Below, piece by piece: positions 1-10,470 of a DNA stretch of 64,000 bases; position 1 is the stretch's first letter; every line of letters begins with the position of its first letter. The notes beneath the pieces are model-generated. The model saw nothing but the letters and a program-made list of their open reading frames with translations, was not told the DNA's origin and did not search any database. The position numbers and the translations under genes were made by a program. The stretch is from Apus apus (Eukaryota > Chordata > Aves > Apodiformes > Apodidae): contig NC_067304.1 of assembly GCF_020740795.1 (NCBI RefSeq), forward strand, positions 1,912,056-1,976,055, read 5' to 3'.

Positions 1-1762
1 ACATGCTCCAGGAGCTGGACCCAGCTCCAGCATCCAAAACCAGCTTGAAGAAGACCTGATTGACATGACTTTCACACTTTCTGCTCATGCATTAGGAAAG
101 ACAAAACTCAGAGAGGCAGAAACTTCCATTTTGGGGGGGAGTTTTAGCACTTTCCCTGCAATTCCCACCCAACAAACCTTTTCTGTCCTGATAATTCCCA
201 TCTTGGTGTTGCTCTGTTGGGTCTTATCAACCTATTTTTGGTCTCCAAGCTGGTGCTGGATGGTCTAATCGAGCTGGGAATGCAAAGAAATTGTTATCAA
301 GTAGAATTAAGGAATGTTTTTCTTTCCCAAAGTTCCAACAACCCAGTTGCTGGTTGGACTTGGGTCTTTGGGAGGTGGGAACATGTTTTCCAACCTTGGC
401 ATTTTTCCTTGGGGTTCCCTGGGGGAGATTTGGGAGCTTCTCAGTGGGATTTTGGAGGAGAAGGGGTGATTCATGCTCATTAAATGTGCTCAGAGTTCTC
501 TCAGCCACGTGGTTTTGGTTCCCTCCTTAAAAAAACATCTCGTGGGGAAAAAAAAAAACCCAACCAACCTGGGGACACCCTGGGGTCTCCCTCCTGCTTC
601 CTACAGCAACCCCTGGAAAAGAGAAATCCAAAGAAAGAGGGGAAATCAAGAAAAATAATCAGCATTTACAGGGAAAAAAAAAAGGGGGGGGGGAGGGGAG
701 TAAAAATAAATAATAATGATCAAATAAAAATGGAAATAACGTAATAAGTTGGTTTCATTTTGAGCTTAAAAGTCAAGATTTGGGGGTTGAATGCAGAGCT
801 GCTCTTGGGGTTTGGTGGCTTTGGGTGAGTTGGGGTGGATTTGGGTGAGTTGGGGTGGATTTGGGTGGGTTTTGGGTGCATTTGGGTGGGTTTTAGATGC
901 TCCAACAGCCACCATTTCCATCTCCAGAACCCCCAGATCTCCAGTTGTGTTGGACAACCAAGTGATTCCCACGTGGAGTTGGATGCTGGGTGAAACCTTC
1001 CCCCTCCCCCCCAAAAAATGTTGCAAATTTGGTGAAAATAAAACCCTGCAATGACCAGGTTGGTTTGATTCAGTCCTTTTTCCCCATGAGAAGCTGAGCT
1101 TTTGATGGACAAAGGAATCATCCTGCCCTGGGGGATGCAGCAACTGCCCAGGTAAGTGAATTTAGGGTGTTATTTTTTTTACCACTCAGTGCTTCAAAAC
1201 AGTGTTAAAAAAAGATGTAGTTTCCTGGTTTGGGTTTCTTTTCTTCAACTGCTTTATGTGATCAGCTCCTTTTGGCTTTCCCACAAAACTGGGCATGTGG
1301 GACTGGGATGGTCCTTTCGTTTCAGGGCTTTTGGGAGACACTTCCCATGGAAAAATGATGCCATTTATTTCCTCCCAGCAGAAAGAACAACAACAGTAAA
1401 AGGAAGAAATCAAGCCAATGGTTTCTTTACATCCTCAGTTCCCATTTTAGGGGGACTTCCCAGACCTGGAGCAGGGCTGCTGGGTGGGAATGACCAGTTT
1501 TCCAGTGGCTTTAAGCTGCAGGAGGTGACAATTTAGTGGGGAAGCACTGGATGTTGGCATAAATTTACAGAGGGACACTCCCCCCCACCCCTGCAAGAGC
1601 AGGCTTGGTTGATTGCTTGATTGATGCTTCTTGATTGGAAATTGTTAATTAAAGCAGGGATGAGCAGCCCAGCTGAGGGACCTGCAACCTGAGCAGGTCC
1701 CTGTCCTTGCTCCCCAGGGACGTGTCCCTGAGTGGTTTTTAGCTGCAGTTTAGCAGGAAAAA
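1..1762. other. Intergenic, no gene seen
   Basis: Short open frames only, none with a recognisable domain. Contains A/G homopolymer runs near 672-700 and the 20-bp G-rich repeat. Confidence 0.6.
820..895 (+). repeat. G-rich tandem repeat, 20-bp unit
   Basis: Two perfect copies of a 20-bp TTGGGTGAGTTGGGGTGGAT unit, followed by degenerate TTTGGGTGGG units. The runs of three and four G could form quadruplexes. Confidence 0.8.
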
Positions 1763-1921
1763 CACCCTCACAGGAAAGAATTTCCTCCTCATCTCCAACC
1801 TCAAGCTCCCTCTTCCACTTTTCATCCATCCCCCTCATCCCATCCCTCCCTGCCCTTGTCCCAAGCCCCTCCCCAGCTTTCCTGGAGCCCCTGCAGGCAC
1901 TGGAAGGTGCTCTAAGGTCTC
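1763..1921 (-). mobile_element. CR1 LINE fragment, minus orientation
   Basis: Matches the part of other minus-strand copies here (24780-24950, 33575-33735) that lies just before the CR1 3' UTR. The 3' tail is missing at its left end. It abuts an oppositely oriented CR1 piece from further 5' in the element. Confidence 0.8.
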
Positions 1922-1927
1922 ATTTAC

Positions 1928-2565
1928 CCTTGGTAAGTTTGCAGATGACACCAAGTTGGGTGAGAGTGTTGATCTGCTAGAGGGTAGGAAGGGTCTACAG
2001 AGGGATCTGGACAGGCTGGATCCTTGGGTTGAGGATCTGAAGAGGGACCTGGCCAGGCTGGATCCAGGGGTTGAGGATCTGCAGAGGGATCTGGACAGGC
2101 TGGATCCATGGATTGAGCATCTGAAGAGGGATCTGGCCAGGCTAGATCCAGGGGTTGAGGATTTACAGAGGGATCTGGACAGGCTGGATCCAGGGGTTGA
2201 AGCTCTGCAGAGGGATCTGGCCAGGCTGGATCCTTGGGTTGAGGATCTGCAGAGGGATCTGGCCAGGCTGGATCCAGGGGTTGAGGATCTGAAGAGGGAT
2301 CTGGCCAGGCTGGATCCTTGGGTTGAGGATCTGCAGAGGGATCTGGCCAGGCTGGATCCAGGGGTTGAGGATCTGCAGAGGGATCTGGCCAGGCTGGATC
2401 CTTGGGGTGAGACCAGTTGTATGAGGGTCAGCAAGGCCAAGTGTGGGGTCCTGCACTTGGGTGACAACAACCCCAGGCTCCAGACTGGGGGTAGAGCAGC
2501 TGGGAAGTGCCCAGTGGAAAAGAACCTGGGGGTGCTGGTCACCAGCAGCAGGATGTCCCTGGAGG
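1928..2565 (+). mobile_element. CR1 LINE ORF2 fragment interrupted by an internal minisatellite
   Basis: The translation shows the CR1 ORF2 C-terminal signature: FADDTKLGE-like, [19 protein letters not shown], then [19 protein letters not shown] and EKNLGVLV. Between these two parts a 42-bp tandem repeat has expanded in frame. The open frame (1956-2804) is a by-product; the element is truncated and has no reverse-transcriptase core, so it is not functional. Confidence 0.8.
2004..2409 (+). repeat. 42-bp minisatellite inside CR1 ORF2, 9 units plus a partial one
   Basis: The unit translates as [14 protein letters not shown] with small variation (A/D at residue 3, G/W at residue 8, K/Q at residue 13). 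Nine full units start at 2004 and a partial tenth starts at 2382. Each carries a GGATCC. Because 42 is a multiple of 3, the frame stays open. Confidence 0.92.
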
Positions 2566-3177
2566 ATTTGGGATGTGCTTCCTCCTGCCTCTCTGTGCTG
2601 CCTCTGCCCTCACCTGGAATGGCACCAGGGAGGTCCCCTCAGTGTCACCCTGATGGGCCACTTGAGTCAAAGGGAAGGGGGAAACTGAGCCCTCAGAGCC
2701 TGTGCCAGGCTTTGGGGAGCAGAAAGGAGGTCTGGGAGAGCTGCTGCAGGTGCAGAGGAGGTGGTGGGGCCCGGTGGAGGGTCTGGTTTCTAGAGGAGCT
2801 TTAGGGCTTTGCACAAATCCCCCTGACTCAGGGCTTTGGGGGGGGGTGAACCTGCTCTGCTTCTGCTGGTGGATCAGCACAAATCTCCCAGGTGTCAAAT
2901 GCTGCTGCAGGAGCTGTGGGCAGCAAAATCCTGCCTGATTTATCTTGTCCTCAGTGCTTGTGCCCTTGGAAAAGGGGGGGGGGGAAGAAGCTGAGAAAGG
3001 TCCTCGGGGAGAAGGGCTTGATCAGAGCTCGTGCCAGTGTCAAGACACCAAACTCCTGCATGTTTTCCCCAGCAGGACCAAGGTGGCCACCAGACCCTTG
3101 CTGAGCTCCCTCCACCTGAGGGTTGGCTTTGCCCCCCAGCAGTGGGGTGTTTGTGGGGTGCCCATCCCCACCTTGAC

Positions 3178-3303
3178 CAGGTTGGATGGGGCTTGGGGCA
3201 GCCTGGGCTGGTGGGAGGTGTCCCTGCCCATGCAGGGGGTTGGGACTGGGTGATCTTGAAGGTCCCTTCCAACCCAAACCATCCCATGATCCTATGATTC
3301 CTT
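3178..3303 (+). mobile_element. CR1 3' end
   Basis: Typical CR1 3' UTR sequence (GGTTGGATGGGGCTTGG, then the Cys/Pro-rich stretch, then CCAACCCAAACCATCCCATG), ending in the ATCCTATGATTC terminal repeat. Confidence 0.85.
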
Positions 3304-3360
3304 TCTCCAGATCTGGGATTTTGGGGTGCTGGGGACCTCCTTCGACTGAGTTAGTCTTAG

Positions 3361-3517
3361 AAATTGTAGCTGCCCCATCCCTGGCAGTGTTGAAGGGCAG
3401 GTTGGATGGGGCTTGGAGCAACCTGGGCTGGTGGGAGGTGTCCCTGCCCATGCAGGGGGGTTGGACCTAGATGGTCTTGAAGGTCCTTCCCAACCCAAAC
3501 CATCCCATGATTTTATG
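3361..3517 (+). mobile_element. CR1 3' end, second copy in tandem
   Basis: The same CR1 tail as the copy 60 bases to the left, starting at TGCCCCATCCCTGG. The sequence between the two copies recurs around an inverted copy at 21.5 kb, so this is a duplicated block rather than an independent insertion. Confidence 0.85.
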
Positions 3518-4392
3518 CATTAGAAGAGGGGGAAACACCTCGGGAATGTGTCTCCACCCAGGGAATGTCTATCCTGGGCTGCCATCTCGTGGCTGCGCTG
3601 CCAAAACCGACCTGTTGCTCTCCGGGGATGCTCGGAAACGTGGTGTGTGTCTGGAGAGGGACCCTCCAGGGCTTCCCTGGACATTCCAGCTCCAAAACAG
3701 GAGGGAGATCCTTCTAGCAGACCAATATTTCCCGCCTGGCCACAAGTTCCAACGTGCTCCAGGGATGTAAAACGCTCAGGGTGTTTTTCTGACAAAGCAA
3801 AGAGGGGGTTTTGGTCTTTTTTTTTTTTTTTGAGCTGTTTCTGCAGCTGTCTGGAATTTCAAGGGAATTTCAGCCTGTGGGATGAAGGAGGTGCCAGGTC
3901 AGCTCGGTAAGGTCCGACTCAGGAGTGGGGCAGTTAATTAGAGCCTTGCAGGGATGTCATTGAGCTCTGGGGAGGTGCTGAGCTGTAAATTGTAGGGGAG
4001 AATGGGGTTCTTGGCAGGTTTTTATCAAGCAGCAGTTGGGTGCTGGCCCTGGGGATCCAGAGCCTGGGTCTCCTCATCTTCACTTTTGGATACGTTGGAA
4101 ATAAGCTGGAGAAACTGAATCCCTCTGGCTCCTCCTCATAGCAGGAACCAGGGATCCCCCCTCAGATTTGGCCTCAGCAAAGCCCTGCAGAGTTTGTCCT
4201 CAGCTCAGGGATCTTTACTGGCCCATGTCTCAACCCTCTCCCCCCATTCCCAGCTGGGGAGCAGCTCCCTCGGAGGAGCTCAAAGCCATGAACAACAAAG
4301 TTGAGTCCAAAGAACATTTCTTGCATGTCAGACTTGGGAGCATCTGTTCTTTGATTGTAGAATCAAGTTTACAAGTTAATAAGAATTGGGCT
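3518..4392. other. Intergenic, no gene seen
   Basis: No recognisable coding sequence; a T-run near 3818-3832 is the only simple feature. Confidence 0.5.
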
Positions 4393-4925
4393 GTTCATCC
4401 CTCCCTCCCCCCATCCCTCCATCTCTCCATCCATCCATCCATCCATCCCTCCCTCCCTCCCTCCCTCTCTCCATCCATCCCTCCATCCATCCATCCATTC
4501 ATCCATCCCTCCCTCCCTCTCTCCATCCATCCATCCCTCCCATCCATCCTTCCATCCCTCCATCCCTCCCATCCATCCATCCCTCCATCCATCCCTCCAT
4601 CCATCCCTCCATCCATCCCTCCCTCTCTCCATCCATCCCTCCATCCTTCCATCCATCCATCCATCCATCCATCCATCCATCCATCCATCCATCCATCCCT
4701 CCCTCCCTCCTTCCCTCTCTCCATCCATCCATCCTTCCCTCCATCCATCCCTCCCTCCCTCCTTCCCTCTCTCCATCCATCCATCCTTCCCTCCATCCAT
4801 CCATCCCTCCCTCTCTCTCTCCATCCCTCTCTCCATCCCTCTCTCCATCCATCCATCCATCCATCCATCCATCCATCCATCCATCCATCCCTCCATGCAT
4901 CCTTCCACCCATCCCTCCATCCCAG
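4393..4925. repeat. Tetranucleotide tract (CCAT/CCCT/CCTT)n
   Basis: About 530 bases made almost wholly of 4-bp pyrimidine-rich units, with CTCT breaks. The long open frames on both strands here are products of the repeat. Confidence 0.95.
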
Positions 4926-6776
4926 CACCATCTTGGTCCCTGGTTGCTGAGGGAGCAGGAGCAATGGAGATGTTCTCCTGGAATATTTCCTCACCCAAAC
5001 CTTTCCACCAGGGTTTCTCCTGGTGACTTCCCAAGGAAGAAACACCCAAACTGCTTCAGCTTGGACAGACTGGGAGTGAAATTCTGGGGAGGGGAGCTAA
5101 AAAAATACAGGAATGTGAAAAGTTGAAGCTCTCCAGAGGAAAAGGAGAAGGAATCTGCTATGGAATCAAAATAGGGAGGTGGCAGAGGTGCTGGAGAGGG
5201 TTGAGGGGTGATGTTCTCCAGCTGTGCCCCCTCCAGCTGACCCAACTTGACCATGGTGAGAAGGTTAAACAGCTCCCACAGCTCCTCCTGTCCTGGGTGA
5301 TGGATGCAAGGGATGGGGTGAGGAAGAGGATGGTGGAGGGATGGGAAGAGACCAGGGAGAGGAGGTAAAAAGGGGGATTTATCTAGGGGTGGAAAAAAAA
5401 ACAAACCCAAGCTGGTGGGAAGGAGCTGTGCTGGTCACGTCCCAGCTCCATCACCTTGGGGTGGGAAACATCTCCCTGCAGAGGGACAGTCCCCAAAAAA
5501 AGACCCCAAGCCCCACAATAACAACTCCCCCCCCCACCTGGACCAGAGCCAGCTGAAGCTCTGCAGGATTTGTGCCACAGGGAAAAATTCCAACCTCCCA
5601 CCCCCCCCCAGAACTCCCGTTTTCCATCCCACAAGATGGAATGAAAAGAAATCAATTATAATTAAACCCCACAACTCATTAAAGCATCCACCTTTCAGGG
5701 CCCTTTTCTGAATGAAATTACAACCCAGAGATGTTGTGTTGGAGGTTGGTGAGAGGTGGAGTGGAGAAGATGGAGGGGGGGAGGTGTAGGATGTGGAGAC
5801 AGGGATGTGAGGAACCAGGACTGGAACGTTGGCAGGAACAGCCCAAAAATCAGCCCAAAAAGGAATTATTTTTAAAAAAGAAAGGGGGGGAATGAAGCAG
5901 AGAGAAGAAGAGGCTGGACCCAAATGTTTGGGGTGGAAGGAGACCTGCTGGTGCTTGAGAGCAGCCAAATGAGCTGTTGCTGCTTCTCCCTGCAAAAGTG
6001 CCAGTGGGATTTGCACATTTTAGGAGCCCAGACCTGACTTTTCCCACCAGGAAGCCCAACTCCAGGAAGCACCAACCTGGACCCCATTTCCAGCAGCCCA
6101 AGTGCCACCAAAAGCTCCAAGGTCAGGGTGGCTCATCCCCAAGGGCACCCAGATAACCCCCGGCTTGAGCGTTGGGTGCAGGAGAAATCCCCTTTCCCTC
6201 ACTCAGAGCTCAGCTTTCCATCAGGAATCCTGGTGGCAGAAGAGCCCTGGACCTTCCCTGGTGGCTGTGCCACCGTGTCTGGTCACTGTCCTTGTCCTCC
6301 TGACCCCCTCCCATGGTGGCTCCATCCACCACTGCCCACCCCTCTGTGCCTACAGATCCATTAGGCCGACAAACCAGGGAACCCGAGCAGCTAAAAATAG
6401 GCTTTTTAGTTAATTTCGTGAGTTTTGCCAGTTTATTTTTCAACCAGAGAATTCCCAGGGCTGGGAATTTGTCACACCCTCCCCCCCAGGTCCTGAGTGC
6501 TGGGTGGGAAGGGAGGTTTTAAGGGAAACAAGAAGCTGGACCCACCTTCATCCCTGGATCCTCTGGTTGCCACCGAGTGAGGAACAAAATTGTCATTTTG
6601 CCCGTTTTTTAATTTCTTTTCACTCCCCCTCTGGGAAAAGGGGGGAAAAGCTCCAGATGTGGGAACTTCTGCCCTGAGGCCGGGGAAGGAGAAGCTGAAT
6701 GTCAAGCAGGTGAACATTGACTGGTCAAGAAAGAAACCAGAGAGGCGGGCAGGGCAGAGAGATAAGAAAGATGGTG
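4926..6776. other. Intergenic, no gene seen
   Basis: No coding evidence. Several C- and G-runs. The right end meets the probable 3' end of KCNA10. Confidence 0.5.
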
Positions 6777-6782
6777 TTTATT
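6777..6782 (-). terminator. Probable poly(A) signal of KCNA10
   Basis: AATAAA on the minus strand, about 190 bases past the KCNA10 stop. It is the first canonical hexamer downstream and implies a short 3' UTR. No transcript evidence is available here. Confidence 0.5.
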
Positions 6783-6973
6783 AGAACAGCCACAGGAAAT
6801 CAGAGATTGAAAAATGTCTAGAAAACAAAACCGAACCAGAAAGAAAAAAAAAAAAGCAGCAGCAGTGTTGGTTTTTGTTAAAATAATAATAAAAAAAAGC
6901 AAACAAATCCCATCCATCAGAGCGTGCAGGTGGTTTCTACCTTCTCCAGCCCATCCCACCGTGGCCTTGCCCG

Positions 6974-8524
6974 TCATTTTTTGGCCTTGTCTCGAGCGTA
7001 GCCCCCGTTGGTCTTGTTGAGGGACTCCATGCTGCCGTTGCCTGTCACCACGCTGGTGAGGATCCTCTCCACCTCCCCGGGCAGGATCTGCTTCTCCTCG
7101 TTCTCTGTCTCCCGGTGGTAGAAGTAGTTGAAGTTGGAGACGATGACGGGGACGGGCAGAGCGATGGTCAGCACCCCCGCGATGGCGCAGAGGGTGCCCA
7201 CGATCTTCCCGCCCAAGGTGGTGGGACACATGTCTCCGTAGCCAACGGTGGTCATGGTGACCACGGCCCACCAGAAGCCGTCAGGGATGCTGGAGAAATG
7301 GGACTGGGGCTCGTCCACCTCGGCGAAGTAGACGGCGCTGGAGAAGAGGATGACGCCGATGAAGAGGAAGAAGATGAGCAAACCCAGCTCCCGCATGCTG
7401 GCCTTGAGGGTCTGGCCCAGGATCTGCAGCCCCTTGGAGTGTCGGGAGAGCTTGAAGATCCTGAAGACCCTGACCAGCCGGATGATCCTCAGGATGGCCA
7501 AGGACATGTTCTGCTGCCCGTTGAGCTCGCTCTGCTGGATCAGCTCGGTGGTGAGCGTCACGAAGTAGGGGATGATGGACACGATGTCGATGATGTTCAT
7601 GATGTTCCTGAAGAACTCAGTCTTGCTGGGGCATACGATGAACCTGACGAAGAGCTCGAAGGAGAACCAGATGATGCAGGCAGTCTCTATGACAAAGAAA
7701 GGGTCCGTGAAGGTGCTGTGGGCCAGGAAGGTGTCCGTCAGGTTCTTAGAAAGCTCCTGGGGGGACTTGAACTCCCTTTCCTCCCTGAACTCCGGTAAGG
7801 TCTCCATGCAGAAGATGATGATGGAGATGACAATGACCAGGACGGAGACCAAAGCTACTCCCCTGGCCGCACTGGAGCTTTCAGGGTACTCAAAGAGCAG
7901 CCAGAATTGCCTATGAAAGTCATTGGTTGGTAAGAGGGTCTCAGGGTCCTTGATGAACCCTTCATCCTCCCTGAACTGGTCCATGGCTTCATCACCCAGC
8001 TCATAGAAGGTGATTTCATCAGCAAAGACATCGATGGGGACGTTGGCTGGGCGCCGTATTTTCCCACCAGACTGGTAATAGTACAGGATCCCATCAAAAC
8101 TGGGCCTGTTCCTGTCGAAGAAATACTCGTTCCTCATGGAGTCAAAGTAACGCATCCTCTTTTCCGGGTCCCCAAGCAAGGTCTCAGGAAACTGGTTGAG
8201 AGTCTTGAGCCTGGTCTCAAACCTCAGCCCAGCGATGTTGATGATGACTCGTTGGTCCCCCTCATCCATCCCCACCCTCTCCCCCACCAGGTGCTCACTG
8301 AACTCGGCGGAGAACCTGGAGAAGATGGTCTCATTGTTGGCGTTCTCGCTGTTGATGAGGATCCTCAAGTTGGAGAGGAGGTTGGCGCAGCTGGGGTGGC
8401 CTTTCCTCGACTGCCCGGCGGGGCTGAGGTCATTTGAATAACAGGGATCCTCCACGATCTGATCAGCGTTGTCAAAACTGACTAGTGCCACCTCCATCTC
8501 CTTCCAACTGGCCACGTCCATCAT
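6974..8524 (-). CDS. KCNA10: KCNA10 (Kv1.8), voltage-gated potassium channel alpha subunit, single coding exon
   Basis: Encodes a 516-residue Shaker-family K+ channel subunit of the plasma membrane; four subunits form the pore. Visible in order: a variable N-terminus (1-90); the T1 tetramerisation domain (about 91-185, with [19 protein letters not shown] and YYYQSGG); S1 (222-240); an S1-S2 loop with an N-glycosylation sequon NLT at 261-263; S2 (277-295); S3 (309-326); S4 with the regular Arg/Lys ladder (346-361); S5 (380-400); the pore with TTVGYGD (425-431); and S6 with PVP (457-459). The tail ends in AKK, so it lacks the TDV-type PDZ ligand of KCNA2. The N-terminal WKEMEVALV and C-terminal SLNKTNGG match KCNA10 rather than other KCNA genes. 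The first Met is followed at once by a second (8521), which has the better Kozak context (A at -3, G at +4) and matches the start in mammals, so the true protein may be 515 residues. Family knowledge: cGMP-modulated; kidney and hair cells. The S4-S5 segment is nucleotide-identical to KCNA2. Confidence 0.97.
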   Translation of the reverse strand: MMDVASWKEMEVALVSFDNADQIVEDPCYSNDLSPAGQSRKGHPSCANLLSNLRILINSENANNETIFSRFSAEFSEHLVGERVGMDEGDQRVIINIAGLRFETRLKTLNQFPETLLGDPEKRMRYFDSMRNEYFFDRNRPSFDGILYYYQSGGKIRRPANVPIDVFADEITFYELGDEAMDQFREDEGFIKDPETLLPTNDFHRQFWLLFEYPESSSAARGVALVSVLVIVISIIIFCMETLPEFREEREFKSPQELSKNLTDTFLAHSTFTDPFFVIETACIIWFSFELFVRFIVCPSKTEFFRNIMNIIDIVSIIPYFVTLTTELIQQSELNGQQNMSLAILRIIRLVRVFRIFKLSRHSKGLQILGQTLKASMRELGLLIFFLFIGVILFSSAVYFAEVDEPQSHFSSIPDGFWWAVVTMTTVGYGDMCPTTLGGKIVGTLCAIAGVLTIALPVPVIVSNFNYFYHRETENEEKQILPGEVERILTSVVTGNGSMESLNKTNGGYARDKAKK

Positions 8525-8600
8525 ACACTAATCAGATTAGCAGCATAAATCCCCGGGTCGGACGCCGGCAGCTTCTGACTTTCCCACGCTATGAGGATCT
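8525..8600 (-). promoter_or_regulatory. KCNA10 5' UTR piece with probable splice acceptor
   Basis: Read on the minus strand, a pyrimidine-rich run ending in TCTCCTTGCAG lies 74 bases before the first ATG; the AG is at 8600-8599. This looks like the acceptor of an intron in the 5' UTR, so the promoter and first exon would lie further right. The sequence signal is good, but no donor could be paired with it. Confidence 0.45.
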
Positions 8601-9903
8601 GCAAGGAGAGGGAGACAAGAGCTGAGCTGTGCAAACGGGGCTCGGCTGGAAGGAGTGAAACAAACCTGAGGTCACAAAATCCTGGTTGGGATTTTACTTT
8701 TTCGATAGGTTTTCACAGAAACGTTCGTGTCCGTGACCGGCAAAGAAAACCACGTCGACTTCCCACAGGTTTGTTCATCTCCAGAACCTACCAACCCTTT
8801 TTGGCTTCATCCTCAACCTTAAACCTCCCAACGTTCTTTACAGCCCCCAGGGATGGAAGGTCAGGCTGTAGCAGACGATGGGAGTGAACCCAGCTCTCCT
8901 ACTCAGCCTTTCCCCAGCAATCCCAGAGCCAGAAGGTTCGTTGAGGACATTTCCAGGTGCAGTTCTGGAATCTGGAGGAGGATTTGGACCCATCAAACAT
9001 GGGTGTCCTGGTTAACAGCAGCCCTTGGCTCCATTGGGTCTAACCCCAGAAGGTCCTGGGCATGTTGCAGCTGGGTCAACCAGTGTTCGGAAAGCAATTC
9101 CCAACCTCGGGACCACAATGGGATTTGGGAAGTGCAGCCCAGGAAGAAGGCAGGTCAGGTGGAGAAGGACAAGTCCACCAGCCTTGGAGGACCTTTTTGC
9201 TCTGTGTGAAGAACTGGGACCCCTTGTCTTCATCCAGTCTTTGGGGTGGGCAGTGGATGTGGCAGTGATGTTCTCCAGAGCTCTCCTGAGCCTCCATCAT
9301 GGTTGGACTGATATTCCCAGCCATGGGAAGAGGATGAGGACGCTTGGAGAGCACCTCTCAGGCCATGGGGTGGATTTTCCCCAGTCCAGCTCAGTCAGGC
9401 ACTGAGCAGCAGACGTGATGTCCCCAAAATACTCCTGGGCACACGTCTCCCCAGCACCCAACTGCTCTTGTCCTGAACGTGGAGGCAAAGTCAAAGAGGA
9501 CCCAGGAACCAGGCCAAGGTCCAGAGCTGGGAAATTACCTCTCCTGCCCCAGGGAGAAGCACGAAGAGAAATTAGATGCTCACGGGGGACAGTTCTGGGG
9601 AGATCTGCCCCAAAATGGACTTTCCAAGTAAATTCCAGCCCCTGATTTATTTCTGAGAAGCCACAGCAGGACACGCAGAGCTGCTCTGCGTGATCACTAA
9701 TCACCAAGTGATCACTTGTCACCAAGGACACGGTGGCTTTCTCACCCAGAGAAGTCCAAAGTGAGGGAGTGAAAAATAACCACCCCAATGGGCTGGGCTG
9801 CCAGGAATAGCAACACAATCCAGGCCACGTCTGCGTGGAGCAGCAGCAGCCCCAGGGCCAGGCCTGCCATGGGGATCTGCTCCACCTTGGGCTTTGCTTC
9901 CTC
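8601..9903. other. Region upstream of KCNA10, no exon identified
   Basis: Presumed intron or 5' flank of KCNA10. No CR1, long ORF or clear first exon was found. Confidence 0.4.
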
Positions 9904-9966
9904 CAACCTGTGGAACTAGATGTTCTTGGAGGTCCCTACCAACCCAAACCATTCCGTGATTCTAGG
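9904..9966 (+). mobile_element. CR1 extreme 3' end
   Basis: A short remnant: GGAACTAGATGTTCTTGGAG followed by CCAACCCAAACCATTCC and GTGATTCTA. Confidence 0.7.
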
Positions 9967-10375
9967 TGCTGGGACAGGACCTGTCCTGTCCATGGGGACC
10001 AAGGTGCACCTGGTGCCTCAACCTCCCCCTTTAACTGAAGCCATTTGGGGCTTGGAAGTTGTCCCTACCCTGTTCCCCAGAAGCAGACTCATCCGTTCAT
10101 GCTGAGGCACCTCTGGTGAGGTTGGCTAGGACAAGGTAGAGCCCCAAAACTGTTCCAGAAGTAGGAGTTCACATCCCAGCTCACTACAAACCCTCCCTCT
10201 TCTCCCACCCCAAAAATCCAGACTTCATGCAGCACCCAACACCTGGATCCCAGACCAGGGCTCAACCTCAGCAGCACCAGGACATTGTGGAGTTGGGGAC
10301 AAATCCCACAGTTTATCCTAAACCAAGACAAAGACACTTCAAGCTCATGTTTCTTTGCTTAAAATCAACAAACCA

Positions 10376-10470
10376 TGGGGCTTGAAGCAACTTGGACTAG
10401 TGGAAGGTGTCCCTGCCCGTGGCAGATGATCTTTAAGGTCCCTTCCAACCCAAACTGTTCTGCAAAGTTC
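10376..10470 (+). mobile_element. CR1 3' end fragment
   Basis: GGGGCTTGAAGCAACTTGGA through CCTTCCAACCCAAACTG. It is diverged and lacks the terminal octamer repeat. Confidence 0.75.

Noticed and set aside
4168-5126. Open frames rich in HPSIPPS / GWMDGWM
   Set aside because: Products of the CCAT/CCCT tetranucleotide repeat.
1-6776. PROK1 exons expected left of KCNA10 by vertebrate synteny
   Set aside because: No cysteine-rich prokineticin-like coding sequence was seen in any frame.
7115-7798. 227-codon acidic frame on the plus strand
   Set aside because: Antisense shadow of the GC-rich KCNA10 coding sequence; no homology of its own.
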